A stretch of DNA of 64,000 nt from Cryomorphaceae bacterium (GTDB lineage: Bacteria; Bacteroidota; Bacteroidia; Flavobacteriales; Schleiferiaceae): NCBI GenBank assembly GCA_024639785.1, contig JAHEGI010000003.1, positions 19,097 to 83,096 on the forward strand, read 5' to 3'. The notes beneath the pieces are model-generated. The model had not been told where the DNA came from. It made no database searches and saw only the letters and a list, made by a program, of their open reading frames with translations. The position numbers and the translations under genes were made by a program. This document shows, one piece after another, positions 32,452 through 42,327 of this stretch (its first letter is position 1; each line of letters begins with the position of its first letter).

Positions 32452-33873
32452 ATGCAGCGGATTGATTGGTACCTGCTCCGGTCCTTTGCCGGGATCTTCC
32501 TGAAAACCATTGGTATTTCTGTGTTCTTTCTGCTCATGCAGATGGTCTGGAAATATGTGGATGACCTGGCCGGCCGTGGTGTAGACTGGTGGATTATTCT
32601 AGAACTTCTCTTTTATTGGTCCGCTTCGGTATTGCCCATGGCCGCCCCCGTGGCCGTCCTCTTCGCTGGCATCATGGTCTATGGAGATTTGGCCGAGAGT
32701 CATGAACTTGCCGCGGCGAAATCCTCCGGCGCGTCCTTCTACCGCTTGATTCGCCCTGTGCTCCTAGCTCTTGCCCTGATCGCTACCGGGATGTTTTTTG
32801 TGGCGAATAATTTAATCCCTGTAGCCAACTTTAAGGGGGAGAATTTACTCATCAACATTGCCAAACAACGGCCGACATTCAACTTGCAACCGGGCATTTT
32901 CTATGGCGGCATCGACGGCTACAGCATCAAAATTGGCGGGAAGACGGATAATACAGTCAGCGATATCTTGATTTATGATCACCGAGAGCGCGGTGAAGGG
33001 AATCACACGGTGATCATGGCGCCAGAAGCGGTGTTGCATTACACGGAGGGCAATCGCTGGATGGAAATGGAACTTTTCCACGGAACCTCATACCAAGAGT
33101 ACAAAGCGGAAAAACGCGAAGAACGAGACCGCAAACCTTTTCTAGAAAGCAGTTTTGACCGCATGATCATTCGAGTCAACATGGGTTCTTTTGAAATGGG
33201 AAATCTCTATTCCGTCAATCGCAGTGATGAATACAACATGCTTGGGGTCGGCCAACTGGACAACGCTATAAACGAGTTGTATGCACAATATCGCATGCGG
33301 CAGGATGAGGTCAATCTCATCATGCGCAACAAATACTACGGTTGGAATTCCAGTGATACGCTTGCGCTGGAAGACCAAGCCGTAGCATCGCTCCACATGA
33401 AGGACCGCTTGCGGGGGCATTATCTCTTTCGGGCCGTAAATAATGCTATCCATGCGGTACAATCCAATCGGGATTACATGGAGCAGATTCAATCGGAATA
33501 TGTTTGGCGAAATCAAATCATCGCCCGACACTACTTAGAGTTTCACAAAAAATTCAGCGTAGCCATTGCGTGTATTCTGCTGTTTTTCATCGGAGCGCCT
33601 TTGGGCGCGATCATCCAAAAAGGAGGATTTGGCTTGCCTTTCGTGATCTCCGTGTTGCTCTTTTTATTCCATTATGTCTTGACGATCATCTTTGAAAAAA
33701 TGGGGCGTGAATGGCTTATTTCTCCCATGTGGGCCATATGGTTGCCCAACCTTATTCTTTTGCCTGTGGCTATTTGGATGACCATCTGGGCGGCCAATGA
33801 TGCCACCATGAATAGCTTCGCTCGACTGCGGAAACGGCTCATATTTTGGAAACAACAACCGGCTGCGAAGTGA
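32452..33873 (+). CDS. LptF/LptG-family LPS export permease
   Basis: A 473-residue YjgP/YjgQ (LptF/LptG) inner-membrane permease. It has three N-terminal helices (YLLRSFAGIFLKTIGISVFFLLMQM; WIILELLFYWSASVLPMAAPVAVLFAGIMVYG; VLLALALIATGMFFVANNLIPVAN), a large periplasmic beta-jellyroll domain (about 145-370), and C-terminal helices (VAIACILLFFIGAPLGAII, LPFVISVLLFLFHYVLTII). With LptB it extracts LPS from the inner membrane towards LptA-type carriers. F versus G cannot be decided. It lies between the LolA-like gene (8 nt) and a glycosyltransferase that starts by GTGA overlap. Confidence 0.92.
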   Translation: MQRIDWYLLRSFAGIFLKTIGISVFFLLMQMVWKYVDDLAGRGVDWWIILELLFYWSASVLPMAAPVAVLFAGIMVYGDLAESHELAAAKSSGASFYRLIRPVLLALALIATGMFFVANNLIPVANFKGENLLINIAKQRPTFNLQPGIFYGGIDGYSIKIGGKTDNTVSDILIYDHRERGEGNHTVIMAPEAVLHYTEGNRWMEMELFHGTSYQEYKAEKREERDRKPFLESSFDRMIIRVNMGSFEMGNLYSVNRSDEYNMLGVGQLDNAINELYAQYRMRQDEVNLIMRNKYYGWNSSDTLALEDQAVASLHMKDRLRGHYLFRAVNNAIHAVQSNRDYMEQIQSEYVWRNQIIARHYLEFHKKFSVAIACILLFFIGAPLGAIIQKGGFGLPFVISVLLFLFHYVLTIIFEKMGREWLISPMWAIWLPNLILLPVAIWMTIWAANDATMNSFARLRKRLIFWKQQPAAK

Positions 33874-35000
33874 AAATCCTACACTTGTGCAATAAGGTGC
33901 CCTTCCCTGGGCGTGACGGAAGTAGTCTCGCCATGGAATCGCTGATTCGACTCGAAGTAAAGGCGGGACATTCCGTCCATGTAATCGCATTGAATACGGA
34001 CAAACATTATGTCCACGCACCGAAGCCTTTTCCAGGCACGAGTCTCGAAGCACTGGATGTCAAGGTTTCCCCAAGCTTTCAGGGTCTCTGGAGCCATTTA
34101 AACCATCCGGCCTCCTACTTTGCTTCCCGATTTGATCATGGCAGCGTGCGTGAGCGCATCCTTCACTGGGCTTCCCAGGTGGATATCATTGTGGTGGATT
34201 CATTGTTCATGGCGGTCTATCGAGATAGTTTTGGCGCTACCCCATGGATTCTTCGGGCGCACAATGTGGAACATCAAATTTGGGAGCGCAGTTTGGCCCA
34301 AAGCCCATTTGGGTTGAAAAAGTACTTTACTGCGTGGCAGACGAAGCGGTTAAAACGGTGGGAACTTTCCGTGATTCAAGCCGCTCGCATTTGGGCCATT
34401 TCCTCGGAGGACGCTTCCCTTTTGCGCTCGCTAGGGGCCGGGGAGTGTCAAGCGATTCCTTGCAGTTTTGATCCACAGGGGCCCTGGGTTGAAAGTGGGG
34501 CATCGGGCCACGGCGTGTATCACTTGGGGGCGCTGGACTGGCTACCCAATATCCAAGGGATGCAATGGTACATTGACGAGGTACATCCTCTTTTTCCATG
34601 GCCGATTACGGTTATTACGAAGCACTGGCCGAGTCACGTACACCGCCCTAAGGAGCTGCATCATATGGCACGGTTGGAGGATGGCTTTGACTTTGACATG
34701 CATGGAATCTTCATTGCACCTATTCGCTCGGGCAGTGGAATGCGCATTAAACTTTTGGAAGCGATGGCTCGAGGTAAAGCGATTGTCACGACGGCTATTG
34801 GCGCGGAGGGGCTCGAAGGTGCGCCTGGGGTACTTATCGCGGATCGTCCGGAAGACTTTGCCCAGGCAATCCGTCAGTTATCGGAAAACCAGGCGTTCAG
34901 GCAAAGTCAAGGACAGGCGGCCCGCGCTCATGCACTTGCTACCTTTGCCGATGATGTGTTCGTTGACCAACTCCGGTCGATGGAACCAGGAAGCATGTGA
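33870..35000 (+). CDS. GT4-type glycosyltransferase
   Basis: A 376-residue GT-B glycosyltransferase. The N-terminal Rossmann domain has VKILHLCNKVPFPGRDGSS and a sensitive RAHNVEHQIWERS loop. The C-terminal domain has the YHLGALDWLPNIQGMQWYIDEV start and the donor-binding FIAPIRSGSGMRIKLLEAMARGKAIVTT region (E-x7-E-like signature), as in GT4 sugar transferases that add hexoses to polysaccharides or lipids. The start is GTG 33870 in a GTGA overlap with the permease stop. An upstream in-frame TTG at 33846 is less likely. The exact donor and acceptor are unknown. Confidence 0.88.
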   Translation: MKILHLCNKVPFPGRDGSSLAMESLIRLEVKAGHSVHVIALNTDKHYVHAPKPFPGTSLEALDVKVSPSFQGLWSHLNHPASYFASRFDHGSVRERILHWASQVDIIVVDSLFMAVYRDSFGATPWILRAHNVEHQIWERSLAQSPFGLKKYFTAWQTKRLKRWELSVIQAARIWAISSEDASLLRSLGAGECQAIPCSFDPQGPWVESGASGHGVYHLGALDWLPNIQGMQWYIDEVHPLFPWPITVITKHWPSHVHRPKELHHMARLEDGFDFDMHGIFIAPIRSGSGMRIKLLEAMARGKAIVTTAIGAEGLEGAPGVLIADRPEDFAQAIRQLSENQAFRQSQGQAARAHALATFADDVFVDQLRSMEPGSM

Positions 35001-36253
35001 TGATCGAGCTACCCCACCTTTTGAAATTCCTTGGGTCGACCTATTTGATTTGGGTCTGCTTGGGGACAGCGTTGGTCGCGGGGGCTATCCCTTACCTCCT
35101 CTTTCCCAGCTTTATACGCATTCTACAACTGTTAAAACGCCCGACCCCCACCCCGAATGCCTTCGATGTGTCCGATGCATCCCTCTGGCCGCGGGTAGAT
35201 TTGGTTTTTGCTGCGTACAACGAAGAGGCGGTTTTGCGCGAAAAGCTCCACAGCTTGCAGCAGTTGGACTATCCTAAGGGACAATTGACCGTATGGGTCG
35301 GTTCAGATCAAAGCACCGATGGCACGGAGTCAATATTGGCCGAATTCGCTCAAGTCATGCCGGAACTTCGTTGGGAACGGATGGCTGAGCGATCTGGTAA
35401 GTCTAGAATCATCAACCACCTCGTAAGTAAAGGGGACAGTGACGTCATCGTCGGTACCGATGCAAATATTTTCTTTCACCCCATGGCTCTGAAGCATTTA
35501 GTTGCTCCCCTCGTGCTCGATGGCCGAACGGATTTGGTCGGGGGCGAACTGACCTACCGCGGTCTAGGCCAAGGAGACAGCTACAAAAGCATCGCAACCG
35601 AGGAGCGGTCCTACATCGGTTGGGAAAACCGGACCAAGGTCTGTGAAGGTGAGCTCTGGGGTATGACGATGGGCGTCGAAGGTGGGTGCTACGCCATTCG
35701 TCGACAGGCTTTTACCCCCATTCCTGCAGGAACTTTCATGGAGGATTTCTTTCTCACCATCCGGGTATTCGCCCATGGTAAACGCGTGCAACATGCCGCC
35801 TTGGCGACCTGCACCGAAGATGTGAGCAACGATGCGCACATGGAATACCGCCGAAAAGTCCGCATTAGCCATGGCAACTGGCAAAACATCTTCCGATACC
35901 GCATGCCTTGGAATCTCCGTTCTTTAGGTGTCACTCTGGCTTTTGTGGGGCATAAGCTTTTAAGGTGGATCTTCCCGTTGATCGTCAGTGCGGCTCTGGT
36001 GTTCGAGTTGGGCGCAGGGCTGTACTACCATGAATTTGCTTTGGTGGCATGGAATCTCCTGACCTTTGGCACTGTGGCAGCGCTCCTACTCTATCCCCGC
36101 ACCTTCTTGACCAAAGCCATCGCCAAGCCCATTAAACCTCTTTCCTACTTTACCTGGATGAACATCGCCTTGATTCACGGGTTAGTCCAATTCCTGCGCA
36201 GCCCTCGGAACACTTCCGGGGTATGGCAGCCTACAAAGCGCAATAATCAATGA
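34997..36253 (+). CDS. GT2-type membrane glycosyltransferase
   Basis: A 418-residue protein with an N-terminal membrane helix (about 15-40), a GT2 family A domain (about 65-300), and C-terminal membrane helices (about 310-360). Motifs: [34 protein letters not shown] (nucleotide-sugar loop), VGTDANIFF (DxD-like acid), [14 protein letters not shown], and EDFFLTIRV plus [17 protein letters not shown]. These fit polysaccharide-type glycosyltransferases acting at the inner membrane. The start is GTG 34997 (GTGA overlap) or ATG 35000. With the upstream GT4 gene it forms a pair between the LptF/G gene and ribB; a role in LPS or surface glycan synthesis is inferred. Confidence 0.87.
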   Translation: MMIELPHLLKFLGSTYLIWVCLGTALVAGAIPYLLFPSFIRILQLLKRPTPTPNAFDVSDASLWPRVDLVFAAYNEEAVLREKLHSLQQLDYPKGQLTVWVGSDQSTDGTESILAEFAQVMPELRWERMAERSGKSRIINHLVSKGDSDVIVGTDANIFFHPMALKHLVAPLVLDGRTDLVGGELTYRGLGQGDSYKSIATEERSYIGWENRTKVCEGELWGMTMGVEGGCYAIRRQAFTPIPAGTFMEDFFLTIRVFAHGKRVQHAALATCTEDVSNDAHMEYRRKVRISHGNWQNIFRYRMPWNLRSLGVTLAFVGHKLLRWIFPLIVSAALVFELGAGLYYHEFALVAWNLLTFGTVAALLLYPRTFLTKAIAKPIKPLSYFTWMNIALIHGLVQFLRSPRNTSGVWQPTKRNNQ

Positions 36254-37371
36254 GCACCTCCCCCTTTAGTTCGATCGAAGAAGCCTTAGCCGATTTGGCG
36301 CAAGGCAAAATGGTGATTGTCGTGGACGATGAAGATCGCGAAAACGAAGGGGATCTCTTGGCCGTAGCCGAGGGCATTTCTGCCGAGACGATCAACTTCA
36401 TGGCGACGCATGGGCGGGGACTCATCTGCGCTCCCTTACCTGATGACCGTTGTGACGCCCTTGGTTTAGCGCCAATGGTCCAACAAAATACGGATCCACA
36501 CGAGACGGCTTTTACCGTTTCTGTCGACCTTCGAGGCCATGGGGTAACTACGGGCATTTCAGCCTTAGATCGCGCTAAAACCGTGCAGGCCTTGGTCCAT
36601 CCAGATAGTTTACCGGGAGATTTTCAACGTCCGGGTCATGTGTTTCCTCTTCGAGCACGCCCTGGTGGGGTCTTGCGTCGAGCCGGACACACCGAAGCCG
36701 CCATTGATTTGGCGCGTTTGGCAGGGAAACAACCTGCCGGTGTCATTGTAGAAATCATGAATGAAGATGGCAGCATGGCCCGTTTGCCTGAACTCATAGA
36801 GATGTCTAAGAAATGGGGCTTGAAGTTGATTAGCATCGAGCAGTTGATTGCTTATCGCTTGGATCGCGAATCCCTGATTCGCGTCCACCGAACCTTCCAA
36901 CTTCCCACGGCCTATGGTCTTTTTGATGTCTGCGTATATGAGCAAACGACGTCCCACCAGGTGCACTTCTCCATGACATATGGCTCATGGAATGAAGAGG
37001 ACACCGTGCTCGTCCGAATGCAAAGTGGAGACCCTCGACGCAGCATGCTTGATGATGTGCTGAGCCCAACGGGTAGATCTTCTAAAATTGGCCCATCCCT
37101 CCAAGCCATATCAAACGCGGGCGCTGGCGTGTTTGTTGGATTAAATCAACAGCAAGACTCACGGAGTCTGTTAGATTTCCTCGATGCCATGGGAAGCGAT
37201 TCCTCCCAAGAGAAGTCTTTCGGTGGTGATCCTTTGGATTATGGCGTGGGAGCCCAAATTCTCCGCCATCTTGGCGTGCGTCAAGTCGCTTTATTGACCA
37301 ACCATCCGATGAAACGCGTCGGCATCGAGGGCTATGGCTTGCACATTGTGGCCAATGAAATGCTGAAGTGA
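36250..37371 (+). CDS. ribB: 3,4-dihydroxy-2-butanone 4-phosphate synthase with degenerate GTP cyclohydrolase II domain
   Basis: A 373-residue protein with two parts. Residues 1-205 are a complete DHBP synthase (RibB) that makes the four-carbon precursor of riboflavin: [10 protein letters not shown] at 26-35, [21 protein letters not shown] and [13 protein letters not shown]. Residues 210-373 resemble GTP cyclohydrolase II and keep the late [23 protein letters not shown] and [10 protein letters not shown]. They lack the zinc cysteines (CxxG...CDCG) and the EGRGIGL arginine loop, so GTP hydrolysis is unlikely. This decayed second domain is familiar from Flavobacteria. A separate RibA must exist elsewhere. 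The start overlaps the GT2 gene (ATGA); the stop lies 3 bp from the TamB gene. Confidence 0.93.
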   Translation: MSTSPFSSIEEALADLAQGKMVIVVDDEDRENEGDLLAVAEGISAETINFMATHGRGLICAPLPDDRCDALGLAPMVQQNTDPHETAFTVSVDLRGHGVTTGISALDRAKTVQALVHPDSLPGDFQRPGHVFPLRARPGGVLRRAGHTEAAIDLARLAGKQPAGVIVEIMNEDGSMARLPELIEMSKKWGLKLISIEQLIAYRLDRESLIRVHRTFQLPTAYGLFDVCVYEQTTSHQVHFSMTYGSWNEEDTVLVRMQSGDPRRSMLDDVLSPTGRSSKIGPSLQAISNAGAGVFVGLNQQQDSRSLLDFLDAMGSDSSQEKSFGGDPLDYGVGAQILRHLGVRQVALLTNHPMKRVGIEGYGLHIVANEMLK

Positions 37372-37374
37372 GCC

Positions 37375-40300
37375 TCAGTTTCCTTTAGCAAACCACTTTT
37401 TCCACAATGCCGACCAGGAATCACCCATCCATTGGGCTTGAATCCCGAGACCTTGTTTTTGCGCCACGGGCTGCCCACTGAAAGCCATGTCTGCGTTTCG
37501 CACGGAATAGGCAGAAGCCGTCCAACGTCCGTCTTCCGTAAGCTGGTAACTCAAAGTCACATCTCCCAGTCCCATATTCGCCTGCTGGCTCCCCATAGGA
37601 ATGCCCCATTCCGTCATGACCTTGAGCCGGTCATCCAAAAAGCTTCGGCCAATGCTGGCATCCATTTGGCGCTGCAAAGCCTTTGAATCACTGGCATATG
37701 CCAATTGAATGTCCCAATTTTCGCCGAGCCCTTGGGCCATGAAATTGGAAAACTGCTGAGCCAAAACTTGCGTGGTATTGGTCTCCAATGCCGATACCCC
37801 GGTGGCGGACCACCCCTGCCCCTGATCCCAAAAGCTATGCAATGTCAGCAAACTCAAAACCTGGGTGGTTTTTTCGTCTGGGGTGACCAACCGACTTTGC
37901 AAGGCCGCTTGAATGGCTGAATTCGCCGTCGGCAGATCAATGTCAAAGCCTAAATCTGGCTGCATCAGGTCCCCTGTTACCGCCAGCTTTACATCCACTG
38001 CGAGTCGTTCTTGATTCGCCAAACCCAAATAAGCACTGGGATTTGTGCGCGTTTTGTACACGGCCGTTAGATCCACGGCTGCATGATACGGATCCCCCGT
38101 CCATGATAAGGTTGCACCGGGTTCCACACTAAAAGGCTTATTAATCAAGTTTTCCAAAGTGAATAAGTAGGTGCCCTCTTGAAGTGTCAAGAGCCCATTC
38201 ATTTCCAGCTCACCGGTGGCGGGATAATCGATTCTCAATTCACCATTCCCCTTGCCTTCAATCACATCCCCTACTGTTTCATCGAGGATGATGCGCGCTG
38301 TGATGTTCGGGTTGACATGTATGGACAATCCAAAATCAAATTGAAATTCGCTTTCAAGTGGACTCGACTTGGTTTGGGCTCGACGAATCTGTGGTCCTTT
38401 AGGCCGCGCTTTAAACTGAATGAAACTGGCATCTTCCAGGGTCACCGGGGCATCCATGGGCAGAGCAAAAACAGAGGAATCCAATGGACTGGCATCGACT
38501 TCAAGGCGCAGAGCATTTAGACCCCCGCTCAGCGTTGCATAGCCCTTGGCCACTACCTGTCCATAAAAATCTGTTCCCTTGGCTAAGTCCAGGGCCAAGA
38601 AGCGTTCACCCTCCATTCGAAGCTGGAGCGCCTTGCCCGGGGCGGCATGATAATCATAGCCGCCGGTTAAACGAATGAGGCCTTTTTTCTGATGATCTCT
38701 TAAGACCCCCGAACATTGGATGTCTCCTTGACGGAATTTCAGCCGGGGACTCCCTTGATAGGTCACTCCGGTTGTTGGTACGTAGAAGCTCGCCTCGTGC
38801 AGTTCGCCTGACCCAAGTAGGGTCCAGCCTTTCTTTTCTTCTCTAAGTAGCACCTCTGCCATAAATTGACCTTGCCATTGCTCCAAACTCCCTTCCGTGA
38901 AGGGCTCAAGGTAATGCAGGGGCAATCGGTCAACCGTTAATTCGATGTCCCATCGGTCGGAGCGATCTCCAGAGGCCATGAACCATAGGCTATCGCCCCA
39001 TCCGGCTTGAGCACGCATATTGACTGCGCCAGATTCTACATTCACATCCCATTGGCTTTGGACAGAACCTAAAGACTGCCCCTCCAACGTCAATTCCGGT
39101 ATCCAGATATCTGCACTCGTATTCCAAGAACCGATGGCTCCCGCCAAAATCAACTGACCCCACACATTCCCTGCTACCGGCAAGGACTCGACAAATAGGG
39201 CGGTCCAATCTTTTAAGGGTAAATCGGCACAATGGATGCGCATGACTTCGGAGGGATCCGCACTAAGTGCACCCGACATAGAAATACTCCCTACGGGGCT
39301 TTTCCACTGAAGCCCTTCTCCGAGGGAGAGCTTCCCTTGGGCCCAATCATAGCGGATATGCTCACCGCCTTGAATCGCGCTGTGGTGTCCTAATAAGCTC
39401 AGCGCACTAGGCAATATTCGAGCATCCCAGGCATTTGGACGTCGATCTAGTTCCCAGCGCACATGCCCACCGATATTCCATGATTTCCAATCCGAGTCAA
39501 GACGAAATACATCTTTCTGACCTTTGCGACTGAAGGCTTCCAAGTCCAATGGACCTTGGGCTAAATCCATGTGAAAACGGCTTTCCACGGGACGAAGACT
39601 TTTGGACTGCGCCGCAGAGGAAAAGCTCCACGCGGTGGACTGCCAATCTCCTGACGCTTCGATCCGTTGGTAGCCTTTCTGTGCTTGATAATTCAGTTTC
39701 CAATCGGGCCCATCCAGCCATAAATACTCGATGCCTTGGGCCTGACACCAAGTCCATTGGCCATCGAGCCACTGAGAAACCAGGTAATCAGGTCGTGTTT
39801 GGAGCGGAAGCTGCCACGTCAACGGGCTGTGGCTGGATGTAAATCCCGCCCGATAATCTCCGAGTCGAGCCTCCATTTCGTGCTTTCCGGAGGGTCCCTT
39901 GCTCCAATCTAAATAGCAAGGCGAATAGGCGGCATCCAAGGCATTTTCGATGTGGGCATATCCCCCATTGGCCCAAGAGAAGTCTCCCTTTAAAGCACCT
40001 CGAGCAGGGAGGCCGAGCGAATCTAGAAAGTGCATCTGCTCATCCCAAGCCCAACGGAAATCCAAGGCATCGTTTCCCCATTCGTAGTGAAACTCTGCTT
40101 GTCCCACGTACGGATCGGCCACCGCAATGGAGAGGTCAACCTCCCGGCCATCCCCGTGAGACCGAATTTCCCAATCTTGGAGTTTTAGCGCCTCAGATGC
40201 CACATGGCTACCCTGTGCTTCAAAAGACCAAACCCAGTTTCCCTCTTCGTTTCGACGGCCCTGGCCGTGGCTGTCTCCGTGGACTTTCCAGCCATTCCAT

Positions 40301-41262
40301 TCGAGCTGTAGAAGGTCCGCACGCCAGTCATTCCATCGCAAATCCACTTCAAATTCATCCAAGTTTCCTTGGGCCTTGAGTTCGGCAAGTGTTTTCTCTC
40401 CATCCTTTTCCTGCAGGTTCATGGACCATTGTCCTTGGTGATAGTCTCCTTCGGCATTCCAAAATCGATCTCTCCAAAACGCCTGGCTACCTAAGGCTTG
40501 CCAATGTGTAAAACGCGCATCGCCCAACAAAACTCCGGAAGCGCTGGCTTCCCATGGTATTCCCACAAAATCCCATTGCAGAAGGGTTTGGACCGAATCC
40601 ATGCGCAGCTGTACATCCAAAGAGAATTCCTCGCTCTGCATGCCAAGTAGCCACGAATCGGATTCCTTGGAGCCATGCATGGCGATGCGAGACCAGGCTT
40701 TAAAACCAGGCTGAAGTGACGCCTCAAACGAGGGGGTCCCGTCCACATTCCAAACAAAATTGGATACATGGGGAGTGAACTCCCATTCCTCCTCGCTGAA
40801 GGAGGATTTCCAAACGATCTTTCCCGAAACATCACCGATTTGAAGGGCGAAGGGGGAGCTCGCACGCGTGGTATCCATCCATGGCGCAATCCAATCAAGC
40901 CAGGATGCATCGGGTTGACCCACAATCCACAGAGAATCCCACTGCACCGCATTGGCCTGCAATCCCTGTGCTCGATAGCCTAAACCTTCGATAGACAGTC
41001 CATACAGCGCGATGTAGTCATCCCCGCGGCCCAGATGCGCTTCGGCCAGCTTAAGTCCTGTCCAAGGCTGCCACGCAATGCCCGACCAGTGCAGTTCCAC
41101 CGAATCCGCCAAGGGATTTGCTTCCACGTATTTTTTTGCCCACGTACCCAGGGTTTCATTCACAATTTCGGGGTGACGCACCACGTAGAACACCGCACCT
41201 AGCCCAACCAGGACAAGCCCAGAAAGGAAGATCAAGAGGCTTCTTAAGATTCTTCGGCGCAT
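37375..41262 (-). CDS. TamB-like translocation/assembly protein
   Basis: A 1295-residue inner-membrane-anchored periplasmic protein of the TamB/DUF490 family (AsmA-like), which spans the periplasm as a long beta-groove for lipid transfer and outer-membrane assembly. The N terminus is a single membrane helix (ILRSLLIFLSGLVLVGLGAVFYVV). The middle consists of repeated amphipathic strands. The C-terminal DUF490 domain (about 960-1295) contains ITARIILDETVGDVIEGKGNGELRIDY, LEMNGLLTLQEGTYLFTLEN and VDLTAVYKTRTNPS. It is on the short side for Bacteroidota TamB. The start is ATG 41262; a GTG at 41268 is possible. It is divergent from tsaD with 30 bp between start codons. Confidence 0.9.
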   Translation of the reverse strand: MRRRILRSLLIFLSGLVLVGLGAVFYVVRHPEIVNETLGTWAKKYVEANPLADSVELHWSGIAWQPWTGLKLAEAHLGRGDDYIALYGLSIEGLGYRAQGLQANAVQWDSLWIVGQPDASWLDWIAPWMDTTRASSPFALQIGDVSGKIVWKSSFSEEEWEFTPHVSNFVWNVDGTPSFEASLQPGFKAWSRIAMHGSKESDSWLLGMQSEEFSLDVQLRMDSVQTLLQWDFVGIPWEASASGVLLGDARFTHWQALGSQAFWRDRFWNAEGDYHQGQWSMNLQEKDGEKTLAELKAQGNLDEFEVDLRWNDWRADLLQLEWNGWKVHGDSHGQGRRNEEGNWVWSFEAQGSHVASEALKLQDWEIRSHGDGREVDLSIAVADPYVGQAEFHYEWGNDALDFRWAWDEQMHFLDSLGLPARGALKGDFSWANGGYAHIENALDAAYSPCYLDWSKGPSGKHEMEARLGDYRAGFTSSHSPLTWQLPLQTRPDYLVSQWLDGQWTWCQAQGIEYLWLDGPDWKLNYQAQKGYQRIEASGDWQSTAWSFSSAAQSKSLRPVESRFHMDLAQGPLDLEAFSRKGQKDVFRLDSDWKSWNIGGHVRWELDRRPNAWDARILPSALSLLGHHSAIQGGEHIRYDWAQGKLSLGEGLQWKSPVGSISMSGALSADPSEVMRIHCADLPLKDWTALFVESLPVAGNVWGQLILAGAIGSWNTSADIWIPELTLEGQSLGSVQSQWDVNVESGAVNMRAQAGWGDSLWFMASGDRSDRWDIELTVDRLPLHYLEPFTEGSLEQWQGQFMAEVLLREEKKGWTLLGSGELHEASFYVPTTGVTYQGSPRLKFRQGDIQCSGVLRDHQKKGLIRLTGGYDYHAAPGKALQLRMEGERFLALDLAKGTDFYGQVVAKGYATLSGGLNALRLEVDASPLDSSVFALPMDAPVTLEDASFIQFKARPKGPQIRRAQTKSSPLESEFQFDFGLSIHVNPNITARIILDETVGDVIEGKGNGELRIDYPATGELEMNGLLTLQEGTYLFTLENLINKPFSVEPGATLSWTGDPYHAAVDLTAVYKTRTNPSAYLGLANQERLAVDVKLAVTGDLMQPDLGFDIDLPTANSAIQAALQSRLVTPDEKTTQVLSLLTLHSFWDQGQGWSATGVSALETNTTQVLAQQFSNFMAQGLGENWDIQLAYASDSKALQRQMDASIGRSFLDDRLKVMTEWGIPMGSQQANMGLGDVTLSYQLTEDGRWTASAYSVRNADMAFSGQPVAQKQGLGIQAQWMGDSWSALWKKWFAKGN

Positions 41263-41267
41263 GAACA

Positions 41268-41288
41268 CGAAGGTATGAGGTACTTTTG
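41268..41288. promoter_or_regulatory. Back-to-back promoter boxes for tamB-like gene and tsaD
   Basis: CGAAGGTA (41268-41275; TACCTTCG on the minus strand, one mismatch) and TACTTTTG (41281-41288, perfect) lie 5 bp apart. They end 5 nt before the TamB ATG (41262) and 4 nt before the tsaD ATG (41293). The geometry is the same as at pyrD/smpB. It supports ATG 41293 for tsaD rather than ATG 41275, which lies at the edge of the other box. Confidence 0.55.
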
Positions 41289-41292
41289 CAGC

Positions 41293-42327
41293 ATGACACC
41301 GTCAGGACCTATTTTATTAGCCATTGAATCCAGCTGTGACGACACTTCCGTCGCGGTATTGGATGGCTTTGAAGTTTTGGCTAATGTCGTTCACAATCAA
41401 GTGATGCACGAGGCCTTTGGCGGAGTAGTCCCTGAACTCGCGTCAAGGGCACACACGGAGGCTATTTTACCCACGGTGAAAGCGGCCTTGGCGCGCGCTG
41501 GAAAAGACTTCCAGGACCTTGACGGCATAGCCGTCACCCAAGGTCCTGGGTTACTCGGCTCCTTACTCGTAGGGCATTCTTTTGCCAAATCCTTGGCGCT
41601 GAGTTTGGATATTCCCTATGTGAATGTAGATCACATGGAGGCCCATATGCTGGCTCATTTTCTCTATGAATCTGGCGTCCAAGAAAAGCCTATACCTGGA
41701 TTCCCGTATCTCTGCTTGACTGTTTCTGGCGGGCATACACAGTTGGTCCAGGTCAATGCCTGGAATGATTTCACCATCCTCGGGGAAACTCAAGATGACG
41801 CGGTGGGTGAAGCCTTTGACAAGGCCGCCAAGTTATTATCCTTGCCCTATCCCGGGGGACCCATCATCGATCGACTGGCTCAAAAGGGACAGCCCGCATT
41901 TCGTTTTTCCCAGCCAAACATGCCCGATTTGCAGTTTAGCTATTCAGGATTAAAAACGTCCATCTTACGGGCTATGCAAAAGGAAGTCAAGGAAGATCCT
42001 GAGAGTCTGACTGAACGTGTTTCCGATTGGTGTGCGAGTATTCAAGAAGCCCTCATTGCGCCATTGCTTCAGGGCCTGACCCTAGCGGCATCCCAAACGG
42101 GGATTCGACGTGTGGCCCTCGCGGGCGGAGTTTCTGCCAACAGTCATTTGCGCGCGGAGGTCCAAGGGTTGGCCCAATCGCTGGGCTGGGACCTCTACCT
42201 CCCGCCTTTATCCTACACCACAGACAACGCCGCGATGGTGGGGGCCGCTGGGCAATTTGCATGGGCGGCATCCCAATTTGCGGAGATGAAAGATGCCGCA
42301 CAACCTAAACGAATTGTTCATGGCTAA
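41293..42327 (+). CDS. tsaD: tRNA threonylcarbamoyladenosine synthase catalytic subunit TsaD
   Basis: A 344-residue ASKHA-fold enzyme that transfers threonylcarbamoyl to A37 of ANN-decoding tRNAs (t6A). Motifs: ILLAIESSCDDTSVAVLD, VVPELASRAHTEAI, the metal site VDHMEAHMLAHF (HxxxH), VSGGHTQLV, GEAFDKAAKLLSLPYPGGP, and the late ALAGGVSANSHLR with TDNAAMVG. The length is normal. The start is ATG 41293, 4 nt after a promoter box. It heads a plus-strand series with the retropepsin gene (8-bp overlap), rimK and rsmE, all connected to tRNA or ribosome modification. Confidence 0.96.
   Translation: MTPSGPILLAIESSCDDTSVAVLDGFEVLANVVHNQVMHEAFGGVVPELASRAHTEAILPTVKAALARAGKDFQDLDGIAVTQGPGLLGSLLVGHSFAKSLALSLDIPYVNVDHMEAHMLAHFLYESGVQEKPIPGFPYLCLTVSGGHTQLVQVNAWNDFTILGETQDDAVGEAFDKAAKLLSLPYPGGPIIDRLAQKGQPAFRFSQPNMPDLQFSYSGLKTSILRAMQKEVKEDPESLTERVSDWCASIQEALIAPLLQGLTLAASQTGIRRVALAGGVSANSHLRAEVQGLAQSLGWDLYLPPLSYTTDNAAMVGAAGQFAWAASQFAEMKDAAQPKRIVHG

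Noticed and set aside
34468..35277. 269-codon frame crossing the GT4/GT2 junction
   Set aside because: Its product is Arg/Trp/Gly-rich with no domain, and both overlapping glycosyltransferases have intact family motifs.
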